A stretch of 64,000 nt of DNA from Merdimmobilis hominis. Lineage in GTDB: Bacteria; Bacillota; Clostridia; Oscillospirales; Ruminococcaceae. The stretch lies in the NCBI RefSeq assembly GCF_021109255.1, contig NZ_JAJODG010000001.1; one strand, written 5' to 3'. Under the pieces are notes generated by a model. That model was not told the DNA's origin. It saw only the letters and a program-made list of their open reading frames with translations, and ran no database searches. Position numbers and translations under genes: made by a program. The first letter of the stretch is position 1; every line of letters starts with the position of its first letter. Below, piece by piece: positions 25,065 to 32,879 of the stretch.

Positions 25065-27383
25065 ATGATCAGGCAGATTGTGAAGCGCGATGGGAGAACC
25101 GTTCCCTTCGACGAAAAGAAGATTGCAGATGCCATCTTCAAGGCGGCGAAAGTGCTGGGGGGCGACAACTACGAGATGGCCCAGGACTTGGCCCATCAGG
25201 TTGTCCTCTACCTGGAACAGCAGTACGGTGAGGTAGAGCCCACCGTGGAACAGGTTCAAGACGCCGTAGAACACACCCTGATCGAAAATGGCCACAGCCG
25301 CACCGCCAAGGAGTACATCCTGTACCGCGCCCAGCGCACCCGGGTGCGGGAGATGAACACGAAGTTGATGAAGATCTATGAAGATCTGACCTTCCAGGAC
25401 GCGGAGGACAACGACGTCAAGCGGGAGAATGCCAACATCGACGGGGACACCCCCATGGGCACCATGCTGAAGTATGGGTCCGAGGGCGCCAAGCAGTTCT
25501 GTGAGATGTACATCCTCGACCCTGCGTATTCCAAAGCCCACATAGATGGGGATATCCACATCCACGACATGGACTTCTACACTTTGACCACCACCTGCTG
25601 CCAGATTGACATTGAAAAGCTGTTCCGCGGCGGTTTTTCCACCGGCCACGGTTTCCTGCGGGAGCCCAATGACATCCAAAGCTATGCCGCCCTGGGGTGC
25701 ATTGCCATCCAGTCCAACCAGAACGACCAGCATGGCGGCCAGAGCATCCCTAACTTCGACTATGGGATGGCCCACGGGGTGGTAAAGACCTTCCGTAAGC
25801 TGTACCGTAAAAACCTGGCAAAAGCCTGTGAATTGCTGTGCGGCATGGAAAACGCCGAGGAGACCATCAAAGGGATGATGAACGCCATCCAGGAGGAAAC
25901 CGGCTTGTACCCCATCCTGGCTGATGACAATGGCTATCGGGAAGAGGAAGCCAAACGCTTGGGCGAGATGATGGACCCAGCTTTGGCGGAACACTGCCAG
26001 CAGTTCGCCCACAAGAGTGCGGCACAGGAGACCGACCGCTCCACCTTCCAAGCCATGGAGGCGCTGGTTCACAACCTGAATACCATGCACTCCCGCGCTG
26101 GCGCCCAGGTGCCCTTCAGCTCCATCAACTACGGGACCGACACCTCCCCCGAGGGGCGGATGGTCATTAAGAACATCCTGTTGGCCACCGAGGCTGGCCT
26201 TGGCAACGGCGAGACCGCCATTTTCCCCATCCACATCTTCAAGGTGAAAGAGGGGATCAATTACAACGAAGGCGAACCCAACTATGACCTGTTTAAGCTG
26301 GCCTGCCGGGTGTCTGCCAAGCGGCTGTTCCCCAACTTCTCTTTCCTGGATGCACCCTTCAACCTCCAGTACTACAAGCCCGGCGACCCCAATACCGAAG
26401 TCGCCTATATGGGCTGCCGCACCCGGGTTATGGCTAACGTCCACGACCCCAGCCGGGAGACCACCTTTGGCCGGGGCAACCTGAGCTTTACCTCGGTGAA
26501 CCTGCCTCGTCTGGCCATCAAAGCCAACCACGATGTGGATTTGTTCTTTGAGATGCTGGATCATGAGATCGACCTGGTCATCGACCAGCTGATGGCCCGT
26601 TTCCGCCTGCAAGCCTCTAAAAAGGTGCGCAACTACCCCTTCCTCATGGGGCAGGGGGTCTGGCTGGACTCCGATAAGCTCTCCCCCGACGACGAGGTGG
26701 GCGAAGTGCTCAAACACGGCACCTTGACCATGGGCTTCATCGGTTTGGCTGAGTGCCTCAAGGCGCTGACCGGCTACCACCACGGAGAGTCGGCGGAGTC
26801 CCAGAAGTTGGGCTTGGAGATCATCGGCTACATGCGCAAACGGATGGATGAGGAATCCCAGAAAACCGGCTTCAACTATTCGTTGATCGCCACCCCTGCC
26901 GAGGGCCTCTCCGGCCGGTTCGTGCGGATCGACAAAAAGCGGTATGGCATCATCCCCGGGGTTACCGACCGGGAATACTACACCAACTCCTTCCACATTC
27001 CGGTGTACTATGAGATCAACGCCTTTGATAAAATCCGCTTGGAAGCCCCTTACCATGCCCTGACCAACGGCGGGCACATCACCTATGTGGAACTGGACGG
27101 CGACCCCAGCAAAAACCTGGAAGCCTTCGAAGCGGTTGTCCGTTGTATGAAGGAAGCCGGAGTGGGGTACGGCTCGGTGAACCATCCGGTGGACCGGGAC
27201 CCGGTCTGCGGTTACACTGGCATCATCGACGATGTTTGCCCCCGCTGTGGCCGCCGGGAAGGGGAAGGGGTAAGTGTGGCCCACCTGAAACGGATTGGCG
27301 CCTATAAAAACTACAATGCCGACACCATCGGTTACCATGGAGACCCCCATGAGGAGGCCGACCGAATCCCCAACAAAGTGTAA
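25065..27383 (+). CDS. nrdD: Anaerobic ribonucleoside-triphosphate reductase, large part without the glycyl-radical domain
   Basis: 772 residues. Residues 1-95 are an ATP cone (KRDGRTVPFDEKKIADAIFK). The catalytic barrel follows, with IHIHDMDFYT, NPRL-like LPRLAIKANHD and the conserved YEINAFDKI region. Near the C-terminus DPVCGYTGIIDDVCPRCGR gives Cys715, Cys725 and Cys728 of the zinc site, with the expected first Cys apparently missing. The essential RxxGYL glycyl-radical motif, normally after this site, is absent. The chain instead ends with a different tail (RIGAYKNYN ... RIPNKV) and double stop codons. The missing motif is encoded by the next gene. GGAGG is 7 nt before the ATG. The enzyme reduces ribonucleotides in strict anaerobiosis. 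Confidence 0.93.
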   Translation: MIRQIVKRDGRTVPFDEKKIADAIFKAAKVLGGDNYEMAQDLAHQVVLYLEQQYGEVEPTVEQVQDAVEHTLIENGHSRTAKEYILYRAQRTRVREMNTKLMKIYEDLTFQDAEDNDVKRENANIDGDTPMGTMLKYGSEGAKQFCEMYILDPAYSKAHIDGDIHIHDMDFYTLTTTCCQIDIEKLFRGGFSTGHGFLREPNDIQSYAALGCIAIQSNQNDQHGGQSIPNFDYGMAHGVVKTFRKLYRKNLAKACELLCGMENAEETIKGMMNAIQEETGLYPILADDNGYREEEAKRLGEMMDPALAEHCQQFAHKSAAQETDRSTFQAMEALVHNLNTMHSRAGAQVPFSSINYGTDTSPEGRMVIKNILLATEAGLGNGETAIFPIHIFKVKEGINYNEGEPNYDLFKLACRVSAKRLFPNFSFLDAPFNLQYYKPGDPNTEVAYMGCRTRVMANVHDPSRETTFGRGNLSFTSVNLPRLAIKANHDVDLFFEMLDHEIDLVIDQLMARFRLQASKKVRNYPFLMGQGVWLDSDKLSPDDEVGEVLKHGTLTMGFIGLAECLKALTGYHHGESAESQKLGLEIIGYMRKRMDEESQKTGFNYSLIATPAEGLSGRFVRIDKKRYGIIPGVTDREYYTNSFHIPVYYEINAFDKIRLEAPYHALTNGGHITYVELDGDPSKNLEAFEAVVRCMKEAGVGYGSVNHPVDRDPVCGYTGIIDDVCPRCGRREGEGVSVAHLKRIGAYKNYNADTIGYHGDPHEEADRIPNKV

Positions 27384-27444
27384 TAATTATTGTTTATTCA
27401 ACAAATAGTATCTATATTCATCCATTTTGAAGGAGGAACCTGTT

Positions 27445-27624
27445 ATGCAAACCACACAATACAATGAAGAAGAAATCATGATTGGTGAAGGCGTCGGCTT
27501 TGAGCGGATCCGCCGGATCACCGGTTACCTGGTGGGCACCTTGGATCGGTTCAACAACGCCAAACGGGCGGAAGAGCGGGATCGGGTGAAGCATTCGGTC
27601 ACCTCCCCCATGGAGCGCATTTAA
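27445..27624 (+). CDS. Separate glycyl-radical subunit of the anaerobic ribonucleotide reductase
   Basis: 59 residues from the ATG at 27445, which has GAAGGAGG 9 nt upstream. RIRRITGYLVGTLDRFNNAK followed by RAEERDRVKH is the C-terminal glycyl-radical segment of NrdD proteins (RxTGYL, then the basic RVxH end); Gly27 would carry the radical. The gene is intact, has a strong ribosome binding site, is 61 nt after nrdD and overlaps nrdG by one base. The context and missing motif in NrdD indicate that the two chains assemble into the active enzyme. A sequencing artefact is unlikely because nrdD ends in TAATAA with an AT-rich spacer. The domain assignment is firm; the working split is inferred. Confidence 0.88.
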   Translation: MQTTQYNEEEIMIGEGVGFERIRRITGYLVGTLDRFNNAKRAEERDRVKHSVTSPMERI

Positions 27625-28124
27625 TGCTGCGGATCGCTGGAATTGTCCGGGAATCCATTGTGGATGGCCCAGGCCTGCGGTTTGTGGTGTTTACCCAAGG
27701 GTGCCCCCACCACTGCCCTCACTGCCACAACCCGGAGAGCCATGACCCTACAGGTGGGTACCTGATTGAGGAGGGGAAGATTCTGGAGGAATACCGGAAG
27801 AACCCACTCCTCTCCGGGATCACCTTCTCCGGCGGGGAGCCCACCCTCCAGGCCAAAGAGCTGGTCCCCATCGCCCGGGCCGTGGTGGAGGATGGCAAGT
27901 ACAATGTGATCTTCAGTGGGTACACCTTTGAGGAGCTGATGAAGCGCTGCGAAACGGAACCCGAGCTGTGGGAGCTGCTGGGCCTTTGCCGATACCTGAT
28001 CGATGGGCGGTATGTCCACGAACAGCGGGATTTGACCCTTCATTTCCGGGGGAGCCGCAACCAGCGGATCATCGACCTGCCGGCCTCCCTGCCCTCCAAA
28101 ACCCCGGTGGTGGTGGAGCTGTAA
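27624..28124 (+). CDS. nrdG: Anaerobic ribonucleotide reductase activating enzyme
   Basis: 166 residues. The radical SAM motif is GCPHHCPHC with Cys27, Cys31 and Cys34, followed by HNPESHD as in NrdG. GITFSGGEPTLQ is the SAM-binding GGEP block. It generates the glycyl radical by reductive cleavage of S-adenosylmethionine. The ATG overlaps the stop of the glycyl-radical gene (TAATG), which implies stoichiometric production of the two. A terminator closes the operon. Confidence 0.95.
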   Translation: MLRIAGIVRESIVDGPGLRFVVFTQGCPHHCPHCHNPESHDPTGGYLIEEGKILEEYRKNPLLSGITFSGGEPTLQAKELVPIARAVVEDGKYNVIFSGYTFEELMKRCETEPELWELLGLCRYLIDGRYVHEQRDLTLHFRGSRNQRIIDLPASLPSKTPVVVEL

Positions 28125-28134
28125 TCAAAAGAGA

Positions 28135-28168
28135 AAAACGGACGGATCCATAGATCCGTCCGTTTTTT
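28135..28168 (+). terminator. Terminator of the nrdD-nrdG operon
   Basis: AAAACGGACGGATC and GATCCGTCCGTTTT form a 14-bp stem with a 4-nt loop, ending in TTTTTTG. Confidence 0.93.
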
Positions 28169-28214
28169 GCCATTCTCAGCCACCTGTGCAGGAGAGAAAC
28201 TTTTCTTGGCCTAC

Positions 28215-28243
28215 TTGCGCCGCCAGTTCTCCTTTGGTATTCT
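28215..28243 (+). promoter_or_regulatory. Promoter of the nitroreductase-family gene
   Basis: TTGCGC (28215-28220), 17 nt, TATTCT (28238-28243). It leaves a leader of about 100 nt. Confidence 0.5.
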
Positions 28244-28347
28244 GGTAGCAAAGGGGAGAAGCGCGGGAACAGCACAGCTGGTCTGTAAAGAGGAACCGCT
28301 CCACCTCCCCAGCAGAGAAGAGTACAACGCTGCAAGGAGGATGTTTT

Positions 28348-28866
28348 ATGGACTTTTTAGAGCTTGCCAAAACAAGATATTCGGTGCGCAGCTTCGCGCC
28401 TCAGCCTGTGGAGCAGGAGAAGGTAGATCTGCTGCTCCAAGCGGCCCAAGCGGCCCCCACGGCAGTAAATTTTCAACCTTACCGTATCTTGGTTCTTCAG
28501 GAGCAGGAGGCTCTTTCCAAGCTGAAAGACTGTACCCGGTATCATTTTGACGCGCCGCTGGCCTTGGTGGTATTGGCGGATCACGCCACATCCTGGAAGA
28601 GGAAATACGATGGCAAGGACGCCGCCGAGGTGGATGCCGCCATCGTCGGGACCCATATCATGCTTCAAGCGGTGGCTCTGGGTCTGGGGAGCACCTGGGT
28701 GGGTTACTTTGACCCATCAGCCTTGCGGGAGGCCTACCATGTGCCGGAGAATTTGGAGCCGGTAGCGGTTTTCCCGGTAGGGTATCCTGCCAAGGGATGC
28801 AAGCCCAGTGCCCAGCACACCCAGCGCAAACCACTGGAGGAGATTGTAATATACAATCAGTTCTAA
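28348..28866 (+). CDS. Nitroreductase-family flavoprotein
   Basis: 172 residues, a minimal member of the family. The FMN-binding start is TRYSVRSFAPQPVEQEKV, followed by QAAPTAVNFQPYRI. The middle block GTHIMLQAVALGLGSTWVG and the end YPAKGCKP are typical. Such enzymes are FMN-dependent NAD(P)H oxidoreductases acting on nitro compounds, quinones or cofactors. AAGGAGG precedes the ATG. It is transcribed alone and its physiological substrate is unknown. Confidence 0.9.
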   Translation: MDFLELAKTRYSVRSFAPQPVEQEKVDLLLQAAQAAPTAVNFQPYRILVLQEQEALSKLKDCTRYHFDAPLALVVLADHATSWKRKYDGKDAAEVDAAIVGTHIMLQAVALGLGSTWVGYFDPSALREAYHVPENLEPVAVFPVGYPAKGCKPSAQHTQRKPLEEIVIYNQF

Positions 28867-28964
28867 TTATCAAAAAATTTGCAAATAGTATTTCAAAAAA
28901 GATTTATATCGGATAAACACGCCTTAGGAGATCTTGAAACCTGCCGATTTTACTGTCACAGCGG

Positions 28965-29006
28965 CCCCTTGGCTCTCTCTAAATAAAAGGGAGCCAAGGG
29001 GTTTTT
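28965..29006 (+). terminator. Terminator downstream of the nitroreductase gene
   Basis: CCCCTTGGCTC and GAGCCAAGGGG form an 11-bp stem with a 15-nt loop, followed by TTTTTG. It is about 100 nt after the stop codon. Confidence 0.85.
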
Positions 29007-29702
29007 GTTGGAGAAAGGGGAGGGGCAAAACAAGGTTTTCCACATTTTCCACCGAATTTTCAGCCAAGTTTTCCCGCATGCTGGGGAAAACTTGGAGGAG
29101 AACAAGGGTTTTCACAGCAGAAAAAAATGGGTATTTGATGCGGTGTTTCGGGTGAGAAAGTGCAACTGATTTTACAAATCGTATATTAAATTTGTTTGAT
29201 TACAAATGCTCCAGTATTTTTCCACAATTGGCGGTGTAAAGGCGTATACCCTTTGTAAAATTGGAGTAGAATATGATCTTTTAAACAGTTTCAACGGAGT
29301 TTTCCACAACATGACCGAAATTTTTTGCGGACAACCCGTGCAAAGCTGTGAAAAAATTCCCAGAATCCGGTGGAAAGAGGACATTTTTGCAGGGAAACCG
29401 CCATTTCCCGGAGAATGGAAGTCCATAAAATCTGACAAAAACAAATGTGGGAAGAATGCCAGCAAAAGTGGCAGGATAGCAAATCCCCCCAGAATTCAGC
29501 ACCTGCATGGAAAGCCTGATGTTTTTGCCGCAATGATTTCCTAGGGGAAAAAGGGCAAAAAAATAGACGAGCAACCGGGCCCGTCTCAAAATAAGGAAAA
29601 CTGGAAATAAAATAAAGGAGGGGGATTGACCGGAAACAAATTCGTTTCCGCAATCATTATATCCTTTTTACCTGGCTAAATGGTGAACAAATTGTGAACA
29701 GC
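29007..29702. other. AT-rich non-coding region with DnaA-box-like motifs
   Basis: No plausible gene is present in about 700 bp. TTTTCCACA occurs exactly at 29036-29044, 29218-29226 and 29300-29308. Near matches are TTTTCCACC at 29045 and TTTTTCACA on the minus strand near 29348. The right end holds the palindrome GGAAACAAATTCGTTTCC (29632-29649). TTTTCCACA differs by one base from the standard DnaA box TTATCCACA. The region could bind DnaA, but it lacks oriC neighbours such as dnaA and dnaN. Confidence 0.45.
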
Positions 29703-30173
29703 CTACCGCTGGGAAGCTTTTCTTTTTTCCCGTAGGTATTGGAAAAACTGCTGAAGCAAGGCCTGGCATTCCTCTTCCAACACCCCGCGGACCACTTGGG
29801 GTTTGTGGTTGAAGGGGTATGCACAGAAGTCCGCGACCGAGCCCATGCATCCGGCTTTGTCGTCTGCTGCGCCATAAACTACCCGCTGAATCCGAGAGTT
29901 GATGATCGCCCCAGAACACATCGGGCAGGGCTCCAAAGTGACATAAAGCTCGCATTGATGCAGCCGCCAGCCCCCCAGAGCTTGGCATGCCCGGTTGATG
30001 GCGATGATCTCCGCATGGGCAAGGGCATTTTTGCCGGTCTCCCGCAGGTTGTGGCCCATAGAGACCACCTCATCCCCGCGGACAATGACAGCACCCACCG
30101 GCACTTCCTCCAAAGCCATGGCCTGTTCCGCCTCCTGGAGGGCGAGGCGCATAAACCGTTCTTCTCGTTCCAT
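29703..30173 (-). CDS. tadA: tRNA-specific adenosine deaminase
   Basis: 156 residues from the ATG at 30173, which overlaps the stop of the protease gene (TGATG). The zinc site is H53-A-E55 in NALAHAEIIAIN and P82-C83-P84-M85-C86 in LEPCPMCSGA. NSRIQRVVYGAAD is typical of TadA. It converts adenosine 34 of tRNA-Arg(ACG) to inosine. A GTG start three bases earlier is possible. The length fits the family. Confidence 0.96.
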   Translation of the reverse strand: MEREERFMRLALQEAEQAMALEEVPVGAVIVRGDEVVSMGHNLRETGKNALAHAEIIAINRACQALGGWRLHQCELYVTLEPCPMCSGAIINSRIQRVVYGAADDKAGCMGSVADFCAYPFNHKPQVVRGVLEEECQALLQQFFQYLREKRKASQR

Positions 30174-31240
30174 CACAGCACCTCAAAATACTGGGAGGAT
30201 AAAAACCCGATAAACAACAAACAGGCAATCATCCCCGCGGAACCAAAGAAAAACAGGTATTTGTGCTGGTTAAGCTGCGGGCACTTTTCCTCCCGCACCT
30301 GAAACATCTCGCTGTCCTGCCGCACCAGATAGAGGGAGGCCACCACCGCCGCCAGAATGTATGCGGCGTAGAGGGTGAACATTATGAGGATGTACATCCG
30401 GTCACTGAGATAGGGGTCCAAGAAGGTGAATAGGATGGAAATTCCGTTGTTAAACAGGTGGATGAAGATACCTGTCCACAGGGAGCCGGTGCGCAGGACA
30501 AAATAACCGATGACCAGCCCCATCAAAAAGGCATAGGGAGCCTGGACAAAGTTGCCGTGGATCACCGCAAATAAAATGGAGGAGGTCAGGAGGGCAAACC
30601 CGTCGCCGAAGCGGCGGAGAGACTGCAAAATCGCCCCCCGGAAGACGATTTCCTCGATGAAGGCGGGGAGGATCATCCCATTGATGGCGTATAGGAGCAT
30701 GGCCAACCCATCGGTGGTATCCGGACTGGATTGAGGGGCGACAGGGATGATCCCAAAGGTGGAAAAGAGGATGGAAATAAGGTTGGAAGCCACAATCCCC
30801 ACCACCGAGACCCCCATGGCCACAGCGATGCCGGGCAGGGCAATGGATAGGTTGGGGCGGCGCATGGGAGCAGCGCTGTGCAATGGGATCTTGACAAATG
30901 CGATGTAGATGAAAAAGGGGATCAACATAGACAGGGAATAGGTCAAGCCATCGATCAGCTCGAAGATGGCAGGCGGGGCCACATATTGGAACCGCAGAAT
31001 CCGCACCGAGGGCAAGAACATGGAAAGCATGTTAAACAATATTTGAGGCAGAATCGAGCTGAGAAACAGCATAAGCAGCGTCGCCAGGCCAATGGCATTG
31101 GCGTAGGAGCGGATCAAATGCTGTTCACTGACCCGCGGCGGCGGCGGGGTAAACCCATAGCCGTGGATATAGGTAAATTCCTTGGAGGTATTGTAAGGAT
31201 CCCGCTGGTAAGGGGAAAAGTTTTGGGTATTGTAGAGCAT
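30173..31240 (-). CDS. CPBP-family intramembrane metalloprotease (CAAX protease-like)
   Basis: 355 residues. A cytosolic Pro-rich N-terminus (to about 45) is followed by about eight membrane helices. The family motifs are present: FIEEIVFRGAILQSL (catalytic Glu-Glu and Arg), FAVIHGNF (His) and GIFIHLFNNGISI (His, Asn). Members include eukaryotic Rce1 prenyl-protein proteases and bacterial proteins linked to bacteriocin self-immunity. The substrate is unknown. It is coupled to tadA by a one-base overlap, and begins with a GGAAGGAAGG ribosome binding site. Confidence 0.9.
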   Translation of the reverse strand: MLYNTQNFSPYQRDPYNTSKEFTYIHGYGFTPPPPRVSEQHLIRSYANAIGLATLLMLFLSSILPQILFNMLSMFLPSVRILRFQYVAPPAIFELIDGLTYSLSMLIPFFIYIAFVKIPLHSAAPMRRPNLSIALPGIAVAMGVSVVGIVASNLISILFSTFGIIPVAPQSSPDTTDGLAMLLYAINGMILPAFIEEIVFRGAILQSLRRFGDGFALLTSSILFAVIHGNFVQAPYAFLMGLVIGYFVLRTGSLWTGIFIHLFNNGISILFTFLDPYLSDRMYILIMFTLYAAYILAAVVASLYLVRQDSEMFQVREEKCPQLNQHKYLFFFGSAGMIACLLFIGFLSSQYFEVL

Positions 31241-31447
31241 AGAAATTGTAACCTTCCTTCCAAAGAAGGATCGAACGATGGGAAATCGATTCTTCTTGGC
31301 GATTGCAGTGGATTGTCACCGGAACACAGAGTTTCCGTTATTATATGTTACGAAAATGAGCGGTAAAGCCGGAGGCCGGTATAGGATTGCCCCGGCCCTT
31401 GGGAACGAGCCCTGTAGAGCGGCAGGAGGGCAGCCCCTCAAAATTGC

Positions 31448-31664
31448 ATTGCCGCTGTACGGCAAAAAGCAATTTTGCGCATGTTACAAGCGGTGCTTGT
31501 AACAATGGAGAGAGGATTTCTTCCCCAATGATCGCTCTGCGATCACGGTGCCCAAAAGTCTCTGCAAGCCGGAAAAATCCCGATGCCGCTATGCGGCGGG
31601 AGGGCGTTCCGCCCGAAAGGGATTTCTTCCCCAATGATCGCTCTGCGATCATTGTATCACAAAT
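31448..31664. repeat. Cluster of short palindromes including two near-identical 32-bp copies
   Basis: The gap between the CPBP gene and an unknown gene is filled with small hairpins: TTGCCG/CGGCAA (31448-31464), GTTACAAGC/GCTTGTAAC (31483-31503), GCCGC/GCGGC near 31585 and GGGCG/CGCCC near 31603. A 32-bp unit starting GGATTTCTTCCCCAATG and containing the stem GATCGC-TCT-GCGATC occurs identically at 31514-31545 and 31620-31651. The second copy continues into a full AATGATCGC/GCGATCATT palindrome. A diverged third copy lies at 35813-35855. Confidence 0.75.
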
Positions 31665-31720
31665 CCCCACCTGAAAAAGCAAGGATTTGTAAACAAATCG
31701 CGGCGTAAGGGCAAAGAGAA

Positions 31721-31745
31721 AGCCGGACGATTTTTTCGTCCGGCT
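31721..31745 (-). terminator. Terminator of the minus-strand unknown gene
   Basis: AGCCGGACG and CGTCCGGCT form a 9-bp stem around a 7-nt loop. It lies 15 nt beyond the stop at 31761; the minus strand reads TTTCTCTTTG after it and the plus strand GTTTGTTTTG. Confidence 0.7.
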
Positions 31746-31760
31746 GTTTGTTTTGTAGCC

Positions 31761-32699
31761 TTATTGGGCAGCGTTGCGAAGCTCGATTATATGGGATACC
31801 CCCCGGGGGAGAAGAAAATAGTTACTATCGCTGTCTATCCCAGCGTAGGGGGCCCGTTTGTCCCGCATATGCTGGAAGACAACGGAATATTTTGGGGGAG
31901 CCGGACGCCCAGACGCTTCCCAAATTTCGCACAGCCGTGCAGCAGAGCGATTGCTTTCCCCCAAAACCTTCTCCAGATAATACAGGATCGCAAGCGCATA
32001 ATTGACATTGGCCGACAAGTTATACCCTTTTGCAAATGCAGGGAAAGAGGAGATACTTCTAGACGGCTCCGAAGAGGGGGGAGATAGGGAGTCCAGCAGC
32101 TGGCGGGCAGCGAAAGACCCTTTGGGAAGAAGGGTGATGAAGGTGTTTTCCAGGGAGATCCACCCCCGCCTCTGAAAGGAGAAAAGATAAGAGGAAAGCC
32201 CCTTCTGCCATTTGGAGGTAAACTGGCCATACTCCCGGTAAATATTGGTGAGGGAGATCCGGCTGACCGGTTTTTCCCCATCCTGTGTCGCGAACAGCAG
32301 ATGGACAATCAGCCATTCCGCAGGGGAAAAAGGCGGATCTTTTTCTATGATCGAAGCCAGAGTCCAGGCCGTCTCATCGGATAGGGGGGAGGATTCCCCC
32401 TCCGTGGAGCTGTCCTGCGGCAGCGCCGAAAGAGGGACTTCCGTATCAGAATCTGTGCCATTTTCTTTTTGGGCGGATAGAGGTTCTTTTCCTTCCTCTT
32501 TGATAAGGGAGGCTTCTCCTGATGAAAGCACGGGAGAATTGATCGCCTCAATGGTCTCGCAGCTGCCAAAAGAAGACGGGGTTAAGAGACCACTGCTGTA
32601 CAATTTGTCATAAAAAGATAGAACATCGTTCGCCTCCCCATCAATATGGATGGTGGCGCCTTGGCCGTTCACATGAATTTCAAGTTTGACTGTAGACAA
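31761..32699 (-). CDS. Unknown protein with charged linker and possible winged-helix C-terminal half
   Basis: 312 residues, no family recognised. Residues 1-40 begin MSTVKLEIHVNGQGATIHID, a short beta-hairpin-like domain. Residues 50-115 are low-complexity, rich in Ser, Glu and Pro. Residues about 115-200 (WLIVHLLFATQDGEKPVSRI, then YREYGQFTSKWQKGLSSYLF and RRGWISLENTFITLLPKG) look helical with a wing, as in replication-initiator or winged-helix proteins. The remainder is helical. It is divergent from the sigma-like gene with back-to-back promoters, so the two may be regulated together. Confidence 0.6.
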   Translation of the reverse strand: MSTVKLEIHVNGQGATIHIDGEANDVLSFYDKLYSSGLLTPSSFGSCETIEAINSPVLSSGEASLIKEEGKEPLSAQKENGTDSDTEVPLSALPQDSSTEGESSPLSDETAWTLASIIEKDPPFSPAEWLIVHLLFATQDGEKPVSRISLTNIYREYGQFTSKWQKGLSSYLFSFQRRGWISLENTFITLLPKGSFAARQLLDSLSPPSSEPSRSISSFPAFAKGYNLSANVNYALAILYYLEKVLGESNRSAARLCEIWEASGRPAPPKYSVVFQHMRDKRAPYAGIDSDSNYFLLPRGVSHIIELRNAAQ

Positions 32700-32724
32700 T
32701 AGAATCCCCCCTCTTTTTACACAT

Positions 32725-32753
32725 ATCTTATCAAAAAAAAGCTAAAAAAGCAA
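32725..32753 (-). promoter_or_regulatory. Promoter of the minus-strand unknown gene
   Basis: On the minus strand TTGCTT (32753-32748), 17 nt, TAAGAT (32730-32725). The putative start point leaves a leader of only about 20 nt. Confidence 0.55.
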
Positions 32754-32763
32754 CGGGGCTATC

Positions 32764-32791
32764 TTGCGTTCCGAAAAATTTACGCTATAAT
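32764..32791 (+). promoter_or_regulatory. Promoter of the sigma-factor-like gene
   Basis: TTGCGT (32764-32769), 16 nt, TATAAT (32786-32791). It lies 10 bp from the opposing promoter. Confidence 0.6.
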
Positions 32792-32879
32792 AAGTTATAA
32801 AGCAGAAGAACGGATAAATCGGTAGTATTTTGTCGAAATTTAGAAAATTCGCACCAGTTACATGGAGAAGGAGCGGCCG

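Noticed and set aside
25035..27350. A 771-codon minus-strand frame opposite nrdD
   Set aside because: It is the mirror of the nrdD coding frame and has no ribosome binding site or recognisable motif.
27180..27383. CGYTG near the NrdD C-terminus as the glycyl-radical site
   Set aside because: Its position before VCPRCGR shows it belongs to the zinc-binding segment. The true radical motif RRITGYL is in the next gene.
29007..29702. Origin of replication
   Set aside because: DnaA-like boxes and AT-richness are suggestive, but dnaA, dnaN, recF, gyrB and rpmH are not nearby, and the boxes are few.
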